Shown here: piece after piece, positions 22,750-34,320 of the stretch
Layout: each line of letters begins with the position of its first letter
Position numbering within the stretch: position 1 is the first letter of the stretch
DNA from: Cryptomeria japonica
Lineage: Eukaryota > Streptophyta > Pinopsida > Cupressales > Cupressaceae
Direction of reading: 5' to 3'
DNA length: 64,000 bases
Assembly (NCBI RefSeq): GCF_030272615.1
Contig: NC_081406.1
Span: forward strand, 265,701,192 to 265,765,191
Notes under the pieces: generated by a model
What the model saw: the letters and a program-made list of their open reading frames with translations, nothing else
The model's database searches: none
What the model was told of the DNA's origin: nothing
Position numbers and translations under genes: made by a program

Positions 22750-24653
22750 TGTTGTCATAAAAGTCTGCTTGTTTGATGAACAACCTTGATCATCAACCTT
22801 GTGACATGTTGAAACAGCCTCCAAGTGTGGGACCTTGCAGTGTTGAGGTTGAGTCTCCAGTGAAGGCCAACTTCCTTTCCAATCTGAGATGCAAGTGTTG
22901 GTCTAACCTAACACTGATAAATCTTAATCTATTGATCTTGGGGGGAAAAGGGAGAAAGAAGGAATGCTTGAAAGGGAAAAGGCTTTCACCTAGATGGAAA
23001 TTTGATCTTCCCAGCCTATAACTGCTCAAAACACCAATAAGAACTACCCAAAAGGATGCACAAGTTTCTACCTAAATCAACTCCCTATTGTACAAGTGAA
23101 GGTTGGAATTCTTATAAGATAGCGAGAGGAACTGAAAATAGTTCACAGATGATATCCAAAGGTGGTTTAACACAATCACTTACATTGAGAAAACAAATGA
23201 AGATGTATCTAGACAAGAAGGTAAAGACATTGCACAATTTGTTTGAACTGAAACAAGGTAAGACAAGTAAATTCTATTAATGCAAGACAAAGCATTTTTT
23301 TACAAATGCAAAAAAAAAAACATGAATTTCTGCAGGAGAAAAGAGAAGATCCCTGTAATTGGGTTACAAAATTGCCTTTGTAGTTAAGGCATAATTTAGA
23401 TTGATTATAGTTAAGAAACCCTAAGCCTACCTAAGGTTAGGTTACAAACTATCAGAAGGAGGTCAAATCAACAAATTGATTTGATCGAGTGTATTATAGT
23501 CTGAAAATATCCTCCCCATCTTGGAAGAAACAAAATATTCTCACAAAAAGGGGAAATCTCTGTGCATGATGTACTGAAATCAACTTGTAGGGCACAATAG
23601 TCTTCAATTTGCATTGAAGGGCCGTAGGTTCCGTCTGAAAATGGCCTTCAAGATCCTATATGGAGTTATGGCGATCATTCTCGACGGTTGGACTGAAATT
23701 TGATTGGATTTGGTCGCCAATTGGGTTAGAATTGATTGTCGACCATTAAGTCGGCAACCACCCTAGGCAGTGATTTGAATTTCAGCCACTAGATCATGGA
23801 GGTTGTGCGAGAATATGCCACATAGCCCTCCCAAGGTTGAATTGAGTGTCTAAAATATGGCCGTTGATCGGGGCCTTTATGAAAATCGGACGGTTGTGAT
23901 TTCGCCACGAAGTGGGCCGACCCCACTTCATACCCTACGTGACCACCACATTGGTCTTACTCACCGCGCAGGATGGCGGGGAAAAGAAGGCCTCTTGACT
24001 TTTTCTTACCTCACGAGCCCTTTGATTTTCTTCATTTTACCTTGTGGGGTGGCGGGGGCCCCATTAGCATTATACTTAGTTCCATCCTGTTGTCCCGTGC
24101 TATCTGTTGGATGCTTGTTTCACCTCGTGGGATGGTGGGGAGATCACTTCCCCGCTAGCCTATGGCTGTTTCTAATGTTTCTCATATCCTCGCAGGGTAG
24201 TGGTGAGGATCAAGAACTTGTTTCCAGCTATCCCGCGACCAATTATTGCCTTATCTTCTGCTTGTGTGGGGGGAAGACATAACTGATTTCCTTCTTGTCC
24301 CGCAATGCATCCTGTTATCCCATGGCCAAATTTGATAACCTTTAAATCTTTGCGGGGTAGCGGGGGGGGCTTTCGTTGGAACCCTTTGTTGGCCAGTAAG
24401 GGGAAAAGAGGGGGAGCCGACCTGTGAACGATTGAAAACCCTCTAGCCGGTGTCTGTTAAGTGATTTGATCAGTTGACCCAGTCAACACAAAAATAGAAT
24501 TTTAGAGCCCAAAAGGATGAAGGTATAAAACCTTAGGGTTTAGTGCTCATTTAGAAAGTTTTTATCAGGGTTTAAATAGGGTTTTCTTAGCCAACTGGGT
24601 TTTCTCAGATCGGTAATTTTCAGGGCTAAGGTTGACATGAATTTTGTCAATAT
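22750..24653 (-). repeat. 3' LTR of the 6.15 kb element (1904 bp)
   Basis: Ends in CAATA instead of CAACA, a likely C-to-T change. At 23940-24380 it carries a run of GC-rich words such as GATGGCGGGG, GGGGTGGCGGGGG and GGGGTAGCGGGGGGGG on the plus strand. Confidence 0.85.
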
Positions 24654-24963
24654 TTTCGGCAACTCAGAGGGGTGACAAGCCTACTTGGCAAATAAGACCA
24701 GAGGCCTTAAATAGTCAAATGGGCATAGAGTCAATAGGTGAAAAGATAGTCAAATTTTATGCACTTGCAACTTGTAGGATGTCAAAATTTTGCCATTCTA
24801 AAAGAACAACCTATGCATGTGCACTTATTAGGAAAACTATGAAAATATTTACAAATATTTACATTATTGTAACTGAGAGACAAGGAAAGCCTCTGCCTCT
24901 ATCAAAGATGATCCTTTTGAAAGAGCTGATCTCCCTTAGGGCATAGTTGCATTCACCAACCAA

Positions 24964-25569
24964 CTACAATAACTGAAATATCTTGCATGCATACATCGGA
25001 GCGTACATGTTGTTGATTTGGTGAAAATAAAACTCACCATTCACTTTGCTGCCGCAAGGAATCCACATAAAATAAGCCTCTGAAACACATGGAGGCACAT
25101 CATACATAGGTTCAACAACAAAAGGAAGATACACTAGGGGTAGGCTAGTATCGGATTTATCCCTTATAGAAGAGAAAAAAACCTCTTCACACAAGGGAGA
25201 GTCACTGCTATCACAACTGCCCTACTCTTGGTATGGGTTGATACCGAAGGAAAAGGCCCCAAACTCACATGGGGATGAAAAGTATACCACACCTCTTTCT
25301 TGATCTGCATAGGGGAGCACCCCAGACACTTCAAATTGAAAGCTTTGGAGCACAGATATACTGTCGAGTTGAGCAATCAAAAGGCTGTCCTCATGATCAT
25401 TGCATTGCTGTTGAACATCATCAAACCTGGTATGCTGGTCCCAAGTGAAACATTCAAGCAGGCACATTATCCCTAATGCCAAACGAAACATCTTCACACT
25501 AAATGAAGACCTCATATTCAACATCATCACATTTAGGGACATGGGAGAACCAACATATATCATAATCAC
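24964..25569 (-). pseudogene. Downstream part of the unfamiliar ORF of the 6.15 kb element
   Basis: One minus-strand frame runs about 200 codons with a single TAG at 25222 (INPYQE-stop-GSCDSDSPL, probably once CAG). Recognisable stretches are DDVQQQCNDHEDSLLIAQL and VYLPFVVEPMYDVPPCVSEA. It is out of phase with the upstream part (25499-26647), so a frameshift is likely near 25500-25560. I do not recognise the family. Confidence 0.5.
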
Positions 25570-26647
25570 ATGTGCTGATACCTAGCTCATCAACACAAAA
25601 CTCAGGTTTATGAGACACTTCACGAGAAGATCTTAAATCTTCATCTTCAGATTGTGTCTTCGCTTTTGTTTCTTTCTCTTGGCAACATACTGCAATAATC
25701 ACAGGTTCATGGCTTGATCCATCCACCATGCCATCTGCTGCAAAAACATCATCCCCCGCAACTTCTTCAATATTACCCTGTTGCAACTGAGCATTCCCAA
25801 TGTCCTCCTGCAACATCTCTAATTTTACCATGTTATCCTCACTAGCAGCGGGCTACATATTATGCTTAAGATGAGGATGATTACCATTTGCCCTCCATAC
25901 AACATGTCCACCCTTAAAAAGGCAAATAGTATCCATAAAGGGCCTAGGTGGTGGGGAAATTTGCAAAGGGCACTGAGGGGTTTGAATAGGGGGTTCTTGT
26001 ATAATAGTAGTTGGAGCTCCCTTGAAATTTGGGATTTTGAATTTGGGGCTCTCTTGAATAGGCTTCTCATAAGGATGCATTTGTTCAATAACAGGCTCTT
26101 GAAAAGAGAGGGGACTCCTAAAACTTGGAATCTACTTGGGAGACACACGAGGCCTATCTAGTCTAAAACTAGGAAATTTGAACCCAGAGCTCTCACAACC
26201 TGCAAGTGACATTTTAATCTCAACCTCAGTTGCAAGAATCCTTTGTTTGAGACCCTCCTCAAACTGTTTCTTTTGTTTTTCAAGATGTTGATCCTGAAGA
26301 TAAGCTTGATAATCCCTTTGATCCTACTGTGCCTCGAGCTCTTGCTCTTTGTCAATATCTTCAAATTGTTTTTTAAAGTGTGCCATCCTATTATCTAGCT
26401 CTGAATTAAGGTTCTCAAAATTATTTTGAGGTTGATTGGGTTGCCAAGAAGGTTGAGCAAGGGTCAGTGGGTGGTAATCATTAGGGGAATACCCATTTGC
26501 TGATGGAGCAAAGCCATTTGGATTGAAACTAGTAGCTGTCCTAGTTTTCTCTTGTTGGTAGGGGGAGGGCGAAAGATTTGCATTTTCAAAAAAGGGGGGT
26601 GAATAGAAATTACACCCGTGGTATCTACTCATTATAGAAGCATTCAA
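25499..26647 (-). pseudogene. Unfamiliar proline- and glutamine-rich ORF of the 6.15 kb element
   Basis: A single minus-strand frame with a few stops spans about 380 codons. The N-terminal part is rich in Pro, Asn and Tyr (SPSPYQQEKTRTATSFNPNG), followed by a charged coiled-coil-like part (ELDNRMAHFKKQFEDIDKEQ) and a Pro-rich part (EPPIQTPQCPLQISPPPRP). It follows the primer-binding side, where gag would be expected, but has no zinc knuckle or capsid motif. Frame retention over more than 1 kb suggests real former coding sequence. It may be a diverged gag or an element-specific protein. Confidence 0.5.
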
Positions 26648-26960
26648 AAGAGATGGATTTTGCTAAATAGAATCTTTAAGGGGCAAATGGATCGGCTCAT
26701 CCAAAGAGTAATAACATACCATTGATTGTCAAAAGATTGTAGAGTTGCCCCTAGGTGCTTGAAAGAATAATGCCTCCAAAGGCTTTAGATTGAAGAACAC
26801 ATCAGATCTTCAGTTGTTTGAGCTCTGGTTTGCTTAACTAGTAGATCCTCTCTATAGAGTCACCAGGTATGTAGAATATTGCCTCCAAAGGCTTAGCTTG
26901 CTGATAGACACACCAACTATCAACAAAAGATAAGAAAGCATGAACTAGAACTAGTTCACT

Positions 26961-26985
26961 TTGTCCCATCGGGCGTGCCAAAAAC
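26961..26985 (-). promoter_or_regulatory. Primer-binding site region of the 6.15 kb element
   Basis: Minus-strand TTTTTGGCACGCCCGATGGG follows the LTR end GACAACA. A related form (TAGTACGCCTAGTGGGACC) follows the 5' LTR of the gypsy element at 42307, so the two are probably of related gypsy ancestry. Confidence 0.65.
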
Positions 26986-28903
26986 TGTTGTCACAAAAGT
27001 CTGCCCGCTTGATGAACAACCTTGATCATCAACCCCATGACACGTTGAAACAACTTCCAAGTGTGGGACCTTGCATTGTTGAGGTTGAGTGTCTGGAGAA
27101 GGCCGACTTCCTTTCCAATCTGAGATGCAAGTGTTGGTCTAACCCAACATTGATAAATCCTAATCTATTGATCTTAGGGGGAAAAGGGAGAAAGAAGGAA
27201 TGCTTGAAAGGGAAAATGTTTGCACCTAGATAGAAATTTGATCTTCCCTGCATATAACTACACAAAACACCAATAAGAACTGCCCAAAAGGATGCACAAG
27301 TTTCTACCTAAATTAGCTCTGTATTGTATGAGTGAAGGTTGGAATTCTTATAAGATAGTGAGAGGAACTGCAAATAGTTCACAGATGATATCCAAAGATG
27401 GTTCAACACAATCACTTACTCTAAGAAAACAAATGAAGATGTATTCAGACAAGAATTTAAAGACATCACACAATTTGTTTGAACTGAAACAAGGTAAGAC
27501 AAGTAAATTCTATTAATGCAAGGCAAAGCATTTTTTTACTAAAGCAAAAGAAAACAATCATGAATTTCTGCAGGAGAAAAGAGGAGAAGATCCCTATAAC
27601 AAGGTTACAAAATTGCCTTTGTAGTTAAGGAATAACTCAGATTGATTATAGTTAATAAACCCTAACCCTACCTAAGGTTAGGTTACAAAATATAAGGAGG
27701 ATCAAATCAATTTACGGTCTGAAAATATCCTCCCCATCTAGGAAGAAACAAAATATCCCCGCACAAAGGGGAAATCTCTGTGCATGATGTACTGAAATCA
27801 ACTTGCAGGGCACAATAGTCTTCAATCCTCATTGAAGGGTCGCAGGTGCCATCTAAAAATGTCCTTCAAGGTCCTATCCTGGAGTTATGGTGATCATTCT
27901 CGATAGTTGGACTAAAATTTGATTGGATTTGGCCGTCGACTGGGTCAGAATTGATTGTCGACCATTAAGTCGGCAACCACCCTAGGCAGTGATTTGAATT
28001 TCGGCCATTGGATCATGGAGGCTGCACGAAGATGGATGCGCAAGAATATGCCACATAGCCCTTTAAAGGATGAATTGAGTGTTTAAAACATAGCCGTTGA
28101 TTGGGTCCTTTAATGAAAGTCTGATAGCTATGGTTGCACCATGAAGTGGGCCTGCCCCATCTCTTACCCTGCGTGACCACCACATTGGTCTTACTCACCG
28201 CATGAGATGGTGGGAAAAAACAAGCCTCTTGACTTTTTGTTACCTCGCGAGCCCTTTGATTTTCTTCATTTTACCTTGCGGGGTTGCAGGGGCTCCATTA
28301 ACATTATAGTTAGACCCATCCCGTTGTCTCGCACCATCTGTTGGATGCTTGTTTCACCTTGCGGGATGGCAGGGAGATCACTTCCCTGCTAGCTCGTGGC
28401 CGATTCTAATGTTTCTCATATCCTCGCAGGGTAGAGGGGAGGACCAAGAACAAGAACTTGGTTCCCGCTATCTCGTGGCCAATTATTGCCTTATCTTCTT
28501 CTTGTGTGGGGGGAAGATAGAACTGGTTTCCTTCCCGCCCTGCCATCCATCCCGTTATCCCATAGCCAAATTCGATAGCCTTTAAATCTTTGTGGAGTAG
28601 CAGGGGCGGCCTTTCGCTGGAACCCTTCACTCGCTGGTAAGGGGAAAAGAAGGTGTGTCGGTTTGCAAACGACTGAAAACCCTCTAGCTGGTGTCTGTTA
28701 AGTGATTTGACTGGTTGACCTGATCAACACAAAAATAGAATTTTAGAGCCCGAAAAGGATGAGAGGTATAAAATCTTAGGGTTTACAGTTTAGGGCTCAT
28801 TTAGAAGGTTTTTCTCAGGATTTAAACAAGGTTTTCTTAGCTAACTAGGTTTTTTTAGATCGACAATTTTTCAAGGCTAAGGTTGACATGAATTTTGTCA
28901 ACA
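26986..28903 (-). repeat. 5' LTR of the 6.15 kb element (1918 bp)
   Basis: Partner of 22750-24653, keeping the canonical CAACA end. Differences from the partner are mostly C/T and G/A, with small indels (for example a tract near 27700 and an added ATGGATGCGC near 28030). Confidence 0.85.
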
Positions 28904-31356
28904 ATAGTCTCTCACACCATCAATGGTTTGTGGAAATCAACTCCACATGGGCTCCATTAATCAACCAAACATTCATATTAGGTGGGTTAGATTCAAGCTG
29001 TCTACATTTATTGGGCACTGATCTTGAGTGTTTCGACAAAAATCAAATTCAAGAGTAGGAATGTCTCAACTAAAATATTGACACTTAGAGCATGATCAAA
29101 CTAGATTGGATTGTATATCTAAATTTAATGAACTTTTTGGCACCTCATTTTATTGTGTCTCATTTTGTGTTGTTTTGTTTTGTTGGTCCGCTCTATGTCT
29201 TTGATTGCCCATTATTGATAACCTATTTGGGATACTCAACGTGGGTAATATTTCATCTTATGCTTTTGGTTTGTACCCCTTATCTTAGCTAGTCCCCCTT
29301 TATTTTAAACCCAAAACTCAACTAAGGTACGAAGAGAAGTTTCTAAGGTAGAGGGGAGGTTGTTAGCGATTCCTTGTGTGTTGGGAACCTTAGGAACCTT
29401 GATGGTTTTTGGTTTGTATTGCACCCTAATGCATAGGGTAGAATGATATGCTAAGGCATGCAAGAAGGTGTTCCACATGAAAAATGTTTGATCCTTGACA
29501 ACATAAGGAATGCAAGTGGCTGATGAGGGAACATAGAGCAATGAAGAAGTACATGTTGGACCATTGGCTCAAGCCCGAATGAGAACATGAAGTGAAGGGT
29601 GGAGGTCATACCATTTCATTGACCCTTGACAAGGCGAAAAGAGGTGTCGGGGATGTGAAGATTTTAATGATGTTTCCTTCAAGCGTGCAACAGAGGAAAA
29701 GCCTAACCGCCGACAACAGAAGGAACACAAATGACAAGGTAGAGGAGTTTGTTTAGGGTGTGGATTTTTTATTGCCACTTTTCAATGCCAATAAATCATT
29801 TTCTTGGTCCTTGACGACAATGATCAACAAAAGTTTTTAAGGCAACATGTGCAATAATAAATGTGGCCACGTGTGCATTGCAATAAACCCTAAAACCTTG
29901 CCATCTTCTACACCTACCTCTTCTACAACACCATATACATGTCTCCATTGTCAGAACTACTAGTTTCATTTCATGGTGCTTTGTGTGAGGTTTTTGATGT
30001 TGATTAGCATCTATTGAAGGGCAAAATGCAACACCATGTTGCATTTATTTATTTGCAGAACCTTTTTTGTGACATAGCACCTCTAGGATACCTTGCACAA
30101 TGGATTTCATGGGGGAGTTTATATTTTCCTTCATTAGATTCATCAATGTGCCAGATAGTAGAAGCATGGGGAATGTTCTTCCACGTTTCTTTTCAATCAA
30201 ATTGGATTTGCAACGAAACATGTTTTTTGTGCGTTGGTGGAGATCATGTTTAGAGTTTTCTTGTCTTGCACAACCCTTTGACAACTCAAGTGCCTCCTTG
30301 CTAGGTGTATATTGACCTAGGTTTGCATTTTCAAGAGGAGAATAACATTTTTTGGGTTTGAGAGAGAGCATAGCAAAGAAAAACCGACTCTGTAGAACCA
30401 AACAAGGCATTGTTCTAGCTCTGAGTTTTGACATATGGACATTGTAATGATCTGGGTATATCCCAAATGTGTAATGACATGTATCTCTTGTAGAAAATCT
30501 AATGATTGGTAGATTGGACCTCGATTGAGTATCTCCATTTGTATGTTTTACATTTTTGCATGTGTATTGTCTAGATGATCATCCAAAAGACTATAAAAGC
30601 TTTACAAAGCTTTTGTAAGGTGCCTCTCAACACAATAAAGGAATGTGTGAGATAACTAAATAGATTCATTTGATACTCTTCAACTATTTGTGGTTTTCTT
30701 GAGTGTATGTGTAAAGCCTAGCTTTCCTATGCATTTTTGGAGAGCTTAGTCTTTTGTATTGTGTTAATTAAAGCATCACCTTAGTTACAAATATCACATA
30801 TTTGATTAGATTTAGAGACTATGCTTCCCAAGTAGATGAAGGCACCAATTTGTGACTTATCCACCACCCCCCTCGCTATAGTCCTCACATACTCAAAACC
30901 AATCAATTTAAACATCTATCATTTTCTTTAGTTTGCGTGTTCTACTATCATTCCTGAATGTGTATAAAAACACAAGGAGTTTTCATAAAGAACACTTTCA
31001 TATGGTCTTATAGTAGGTTATTTGTTTAATTAGGCACTTAACCTTACATGTCCAAACTAGCACATAGGTATATTGTGACATTAGTTTTGGGATACTTTGT
31101 GTAGTTGATATAGTTTGTTGTAGGGAAGTGTTTAGTCTTTCAATCATCAATTCAACACCAAAGGGAAACCCCCTTTGGTCTTGCATGGCTAGAAGTGAAG
31201 GAGGTCTTACTCACCTCAACCATTGGTCCTTATCTACCCAACCTATAGATGGGTTAGTGGTGAACTTCCAAGGTTCAACACCCTTGGCACTTGAGAAATT
31301 ACCAAGCCTTAGGGAATTGGGGCCTACAAACTTAGATCACCAATAAAACTTACCAA
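28904..31356. other. Stretch without recognised gene; contains one copy of a dispersed 210 bp repeat
   Basis: Small ORFs occur (for example 129 codons on minus at 30434-30045), but none shows motifs I recognise. At 28930-29134 lies a segment also found, diverged, at 31614-31833; both contain ATTCAAG.TGTCTA and TTGACACTTAGAGCATGATC. A perfect 9 bp stem with 5 nt loop (ACCAAAGGG...CCCTTTGGT) lies at 31157-31179. Confidence 0.5.
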
Positions 31357-31606
31357 TGTTAGAAGGTTGATTGATCCCTGGGATTGCCATATGGATTTGC
31401 ATGCAAAAACCTTATAAATATCTATTGTAACATAGTTAGTAGTAGGAGAATAAGATAGGGAAGTTAGTTTAAGTAGTAAGGAGTTGAATAGGGGAAGCAA
31501 TTGAGAATTAGTTAGAACAAGAAAGAGTAGGGTTTTTGAGCCTTATAGGATTTCTTGCAAACTATTGTAATCTTTGGTCAACTTCATGATTAATGCAAAA
31601 AACTTC
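31357..31606 (+). repeat. Partial gypsy LTR copy
   Basis: Starts TGTTAGAAGGTTGATTGAT like the copy at 31842, includes a TATA-like ACCTTATAAATATC and loses similarity after ATTAATGCAAAAAACTTCAT. Its 3' end is missing. Confidence 0.65.
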
Positions 31607-31841
31607 ATCCTTTGTGGGAATCAACTCTATATGTGTTCCCTTGACCAATCAAATATACATACTGAGTAGATAAGATTCAAGTTGTCTAAATTTAATGCAT
31701 CATGGATTTGAGTACTACTCTTGAGTGTTTGAACCAAAAATTAAAGTTAGGAGTAGCTATGTCTTGATTGACATCTTGACACTTAGAGCATGATCAAGCT
31801 AGATTGGAATGTAGATATGAAATTAATGAAGAACCTATTGA

Positions 31842-32196
31842 TGTTAGAAGGTTGATTGATTCTTGGAATTGTCACATTGGTTTCCATGCAAAAACCTAAT
31901 AAATATCTATTGTAGCATGTTTAGTAGTAGTAGGATAAGATAGTTAAGTTAGTTGGATTAGAAAAACTTAATCAGAAGCAATTGAGTGCTAGTAAGTTAG
32001 AAGAAGAAAGACCAGGTTTTTTGAGCCTTCTAGTATTGTTGGCTAGCCATTATAATATTTGGTAAGATTTATGAATAATGCAAAGAATTAGAGATTCATT
32101 GATGTTTCTATTGTCTTTGGTGCATGCAGGCGTGTGTTAACCTACTGTTTGGTTGGAAAACCTTTAGTTGGGTTTTCCCAAGTTGGCATGAAAATA
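31842..32196 (+). repeat. 5' LTR of a decayed gypsy element (about 355 bp)
   Basis: Begins TGTTAGAAGG, has a TATA-like ACCTAATAAATATC, and near its end the pair GTTGGAAAACC...GGGTTTTCCC shared with other LTRs here. It is followed by ATTAGTATCAGAGAAGG, a slightly altered initiator Met tRNA primer site (32197-32213). The exact 3' edge is uncertain by several bases. Confidence 0.65.
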
Positions 32197-32339
32197 ATTA
32201 GTATCAGAGAAGGTGTAGTGTGGGTGTAGTTCATGTTAGAGCGAGTCTTGCTGGAGTTGGTCGACATTTGTATGCTCGACTTTTATGTGTTTGTAACTTG
32301 TTACAATTGTACATTTTTTAAAACTTGTCTACAATGCCT

Positions 32340-33730
32340 CCCATAAGAGTATAGGTAGAGTAGGAGCTCCCAATGTGGTAGACAAAATTGAGGCCTTAGA
32401 CATGATGAGAATCCTACAAGCTATACTACATGCCATGGAAGAAGACTAAAGATGATGGTTTATTGATAGAAAAGATAATAGCGGTTTAAAGAGTAAACCA
32501 ATAGGTGGTGAAGAACAAGCAAAAGACAAAGAATTGCAAATGGATGCAAGAGAAGACATACTCCTAAAAGTTATCTTAAATGTAGACAACAATGTAATAA
32601 TGAATGTGCAAAACCTTTTAGACACATTAAACTTAGAGGATCTGATCAACTAACTCAAAAATATGGATGAATACCTTGAATATGAGGACATTGTTGATCC
32701 TCAAAGGGTGAAGATGACAAAAACCATGCTAAAGAGTAAGGGTGAAGATAACAAAAACCATGCTAAAGAGTCACACGATAGTATGGTGGAAGGAGTTGCA
32801 ATTAGAGAGAACTAAATGAAACAAGAAAAGATTAATCGTTTGGATTAGTTGATCACTAAGTTGAGAGAGATGTTTCTACTTGGTTATTACAAGTTTGATC
32901 TTCTAAGGAAGCTCCAAGACTTGAGATAAAGGGAGATCAGTGTGATGAATTGCAGTGAAGGGTTTTACAAACTCACTATTCAATAAAGTTTGCTTAGAGT
33001 TTCCTAGGAGAAAGTGACTACGTACATCAATGGATTGAAACTTAGCATTTAGAATGAGATAGCATGTTGAAGATGAGTTACATTATGAAGACATACCAAT
33101 ATGCCTTGAAGTTAGAGTAAAGTTGTTTATAAGGCAACAAAAAACCCCAAAGGAAGAGGGAAGGCTCAACTTGCTACTAGAAGAGGTCATCAAGATTGGG
33201 AAAAGCAATAGTTTTCTGGATCCAAGACTTTGGTCACAAAAAGACCAATTCGTCTAAGGATGTGGTGGAATATCAACAGATGATGGGGATTTTAAGAGTT
33301 GTGTTTCAAATATGTCCAAGTTAGTCATTGCACATAATAGGTATTCACGTGTTGGAAGTGAAGTGCACAAAACAAAGGTAAGCACCCATGTTGTGGAAGT
33401 TGACAAGGAGTTGGTTGTGTTATTCAAAAGGATTGAAGATCTCAAGAACATGGATACCCTCTTGATGAAGAGGTTATTGTTGAAACAACAAATGGAGAGC
33501 ATTGAATTAGTATAATACAAAAGTCAATTCCAAAGTGTTGCAAGTTTATGGCAGATAGTGGTGGATAAGTTGGGTTTGAAGAGCGTAGCATACCATAATC
33601 CATATAAAGTTCATGGCTATAAAAGGCTACCAAGTTTTAGTAAAGGAGCAATGAATGGTTAACTTCCATATTGGTTCTTTCAAGGTGAGCTCTTGCACCA
33701 CATTATGCCATCACACTTATGTCATGTTGG
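32340..33730 (+). pseudogene. Decayed Ty3/gypsy gag and protease
   Basis: Downstream of the primer site the plus strand encodes a broken gag. Stretches such as LDTLNLEDLIN, LITKLREMFLLGYYKFDLLR and EKVTTYINGLKLSIQNEIA match the plant gypsy capsid pattern. Farther on, DKLGLKSVAYHNPYKVHGYK (33567-33624) and a LLHHIMPSHLCHVGDN end resemble the gypsy aspartic protease region, but the catalytic D-S/T-G part is degraded. There are many stops and at least two frame changes. No RT follows; the element is truncated near 33740. Confidence 0.7.
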
Positions 33731-34303
33731 GGATAATGTGTTAGTCTAATACATGTAAAGACACCCCAAAACATGTAAATTCATCGCAAAATATTTTCAT
33801 ATCGGTTCTTTCATATGGTTAATTTCCATATTGGTTCTTTTAAGATAAATTCTTCCAAAACATGCAAAGACACCCCAAAATATTTTTTGTTTGCAATAAG
33901 GAAATTGATGACATGAACTTTTATTTATGAGAAAATACTGTTGCTATTAAACTTATATCAAAATCAACATACATTCATCTCTTGTTACAATAAACATGAT
34001 AGAAATTCAAAGCCATATAAGAATGCACTAAATAGATAAGGTTACAAACACCCATAATGAGAAATATCATGAAAAAAGGATAGTAATGTACATTATAAGT
34101 TTGAAACATCAAATAGAACAAGCTATAGGTCTTCTATTCACAACTTGTTGGATGAGGCAGCCATTAATGATTTCAAAGATCACTCCTCATTGCTCATATA
34201 ACATCCAAACCACTATAGAAAGATGCATCCACTATTCCAACTTCATTCAACACCATTTATACTCATTGAGAGACTTAGAAAAACTCACGAAAGCAATCCA
34301 AAC

Positions 34304-34320
34304 AACAATATTCAGATCCT
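34304..34320. repeat. Target-site duplication of the LINE insertion, left copy
   Basis: AACAATATTCAGATCCT (17 bp) occurs here and exactly again at 35420-35436, bounding the LINE insert. Length is typical of target-primed reverse transcription. Confidence 0.9.

Larger units (their letters stand above)
22750..28903 (-). mobile_element. 6.15 kb LTR retrotransposon without recognisable pol (non-autonomous)
   Basis: Long direct repeats of 1904 and 1918 bp flank a 2.3 kb interior. Repeat ends are TGTTGTCA...TTTTGTCAA(C/T)A. Flanks are GTAGT (22745-22749) and ATAGT (28904-28908), a 5 bp target duplication with one change. On the minus strand the sequence beside the right LTR reads GTTTTTGGCACGCCCGATGG, a typical gypsy-like primer-site context, so I place the element on the minus strand; the minus-strand ORFs agree. 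No clear polypurine tract is seen beside the left LTR. LTR divergence over the first 200 bp is about 11% by eye. The interior lacks protease, RT and integrase motifs, so it would depend on a partner. Confidence 0.8.

Noticed and set aside
23857..24282. 141-codon plus-strand ORF in the LTR of the 6.15 kb element
   Set aside because: The partner LTR does not keep it open over the same length and the sequence is GC-rich repeat-like; no protein support.
30045..30434. 129-codon minus-strand ORF as a possible gene
   Set aside because: No motif recognised, no splice partner and no codon bias visible; it may be chance. Left as part of the unassigned stretch.
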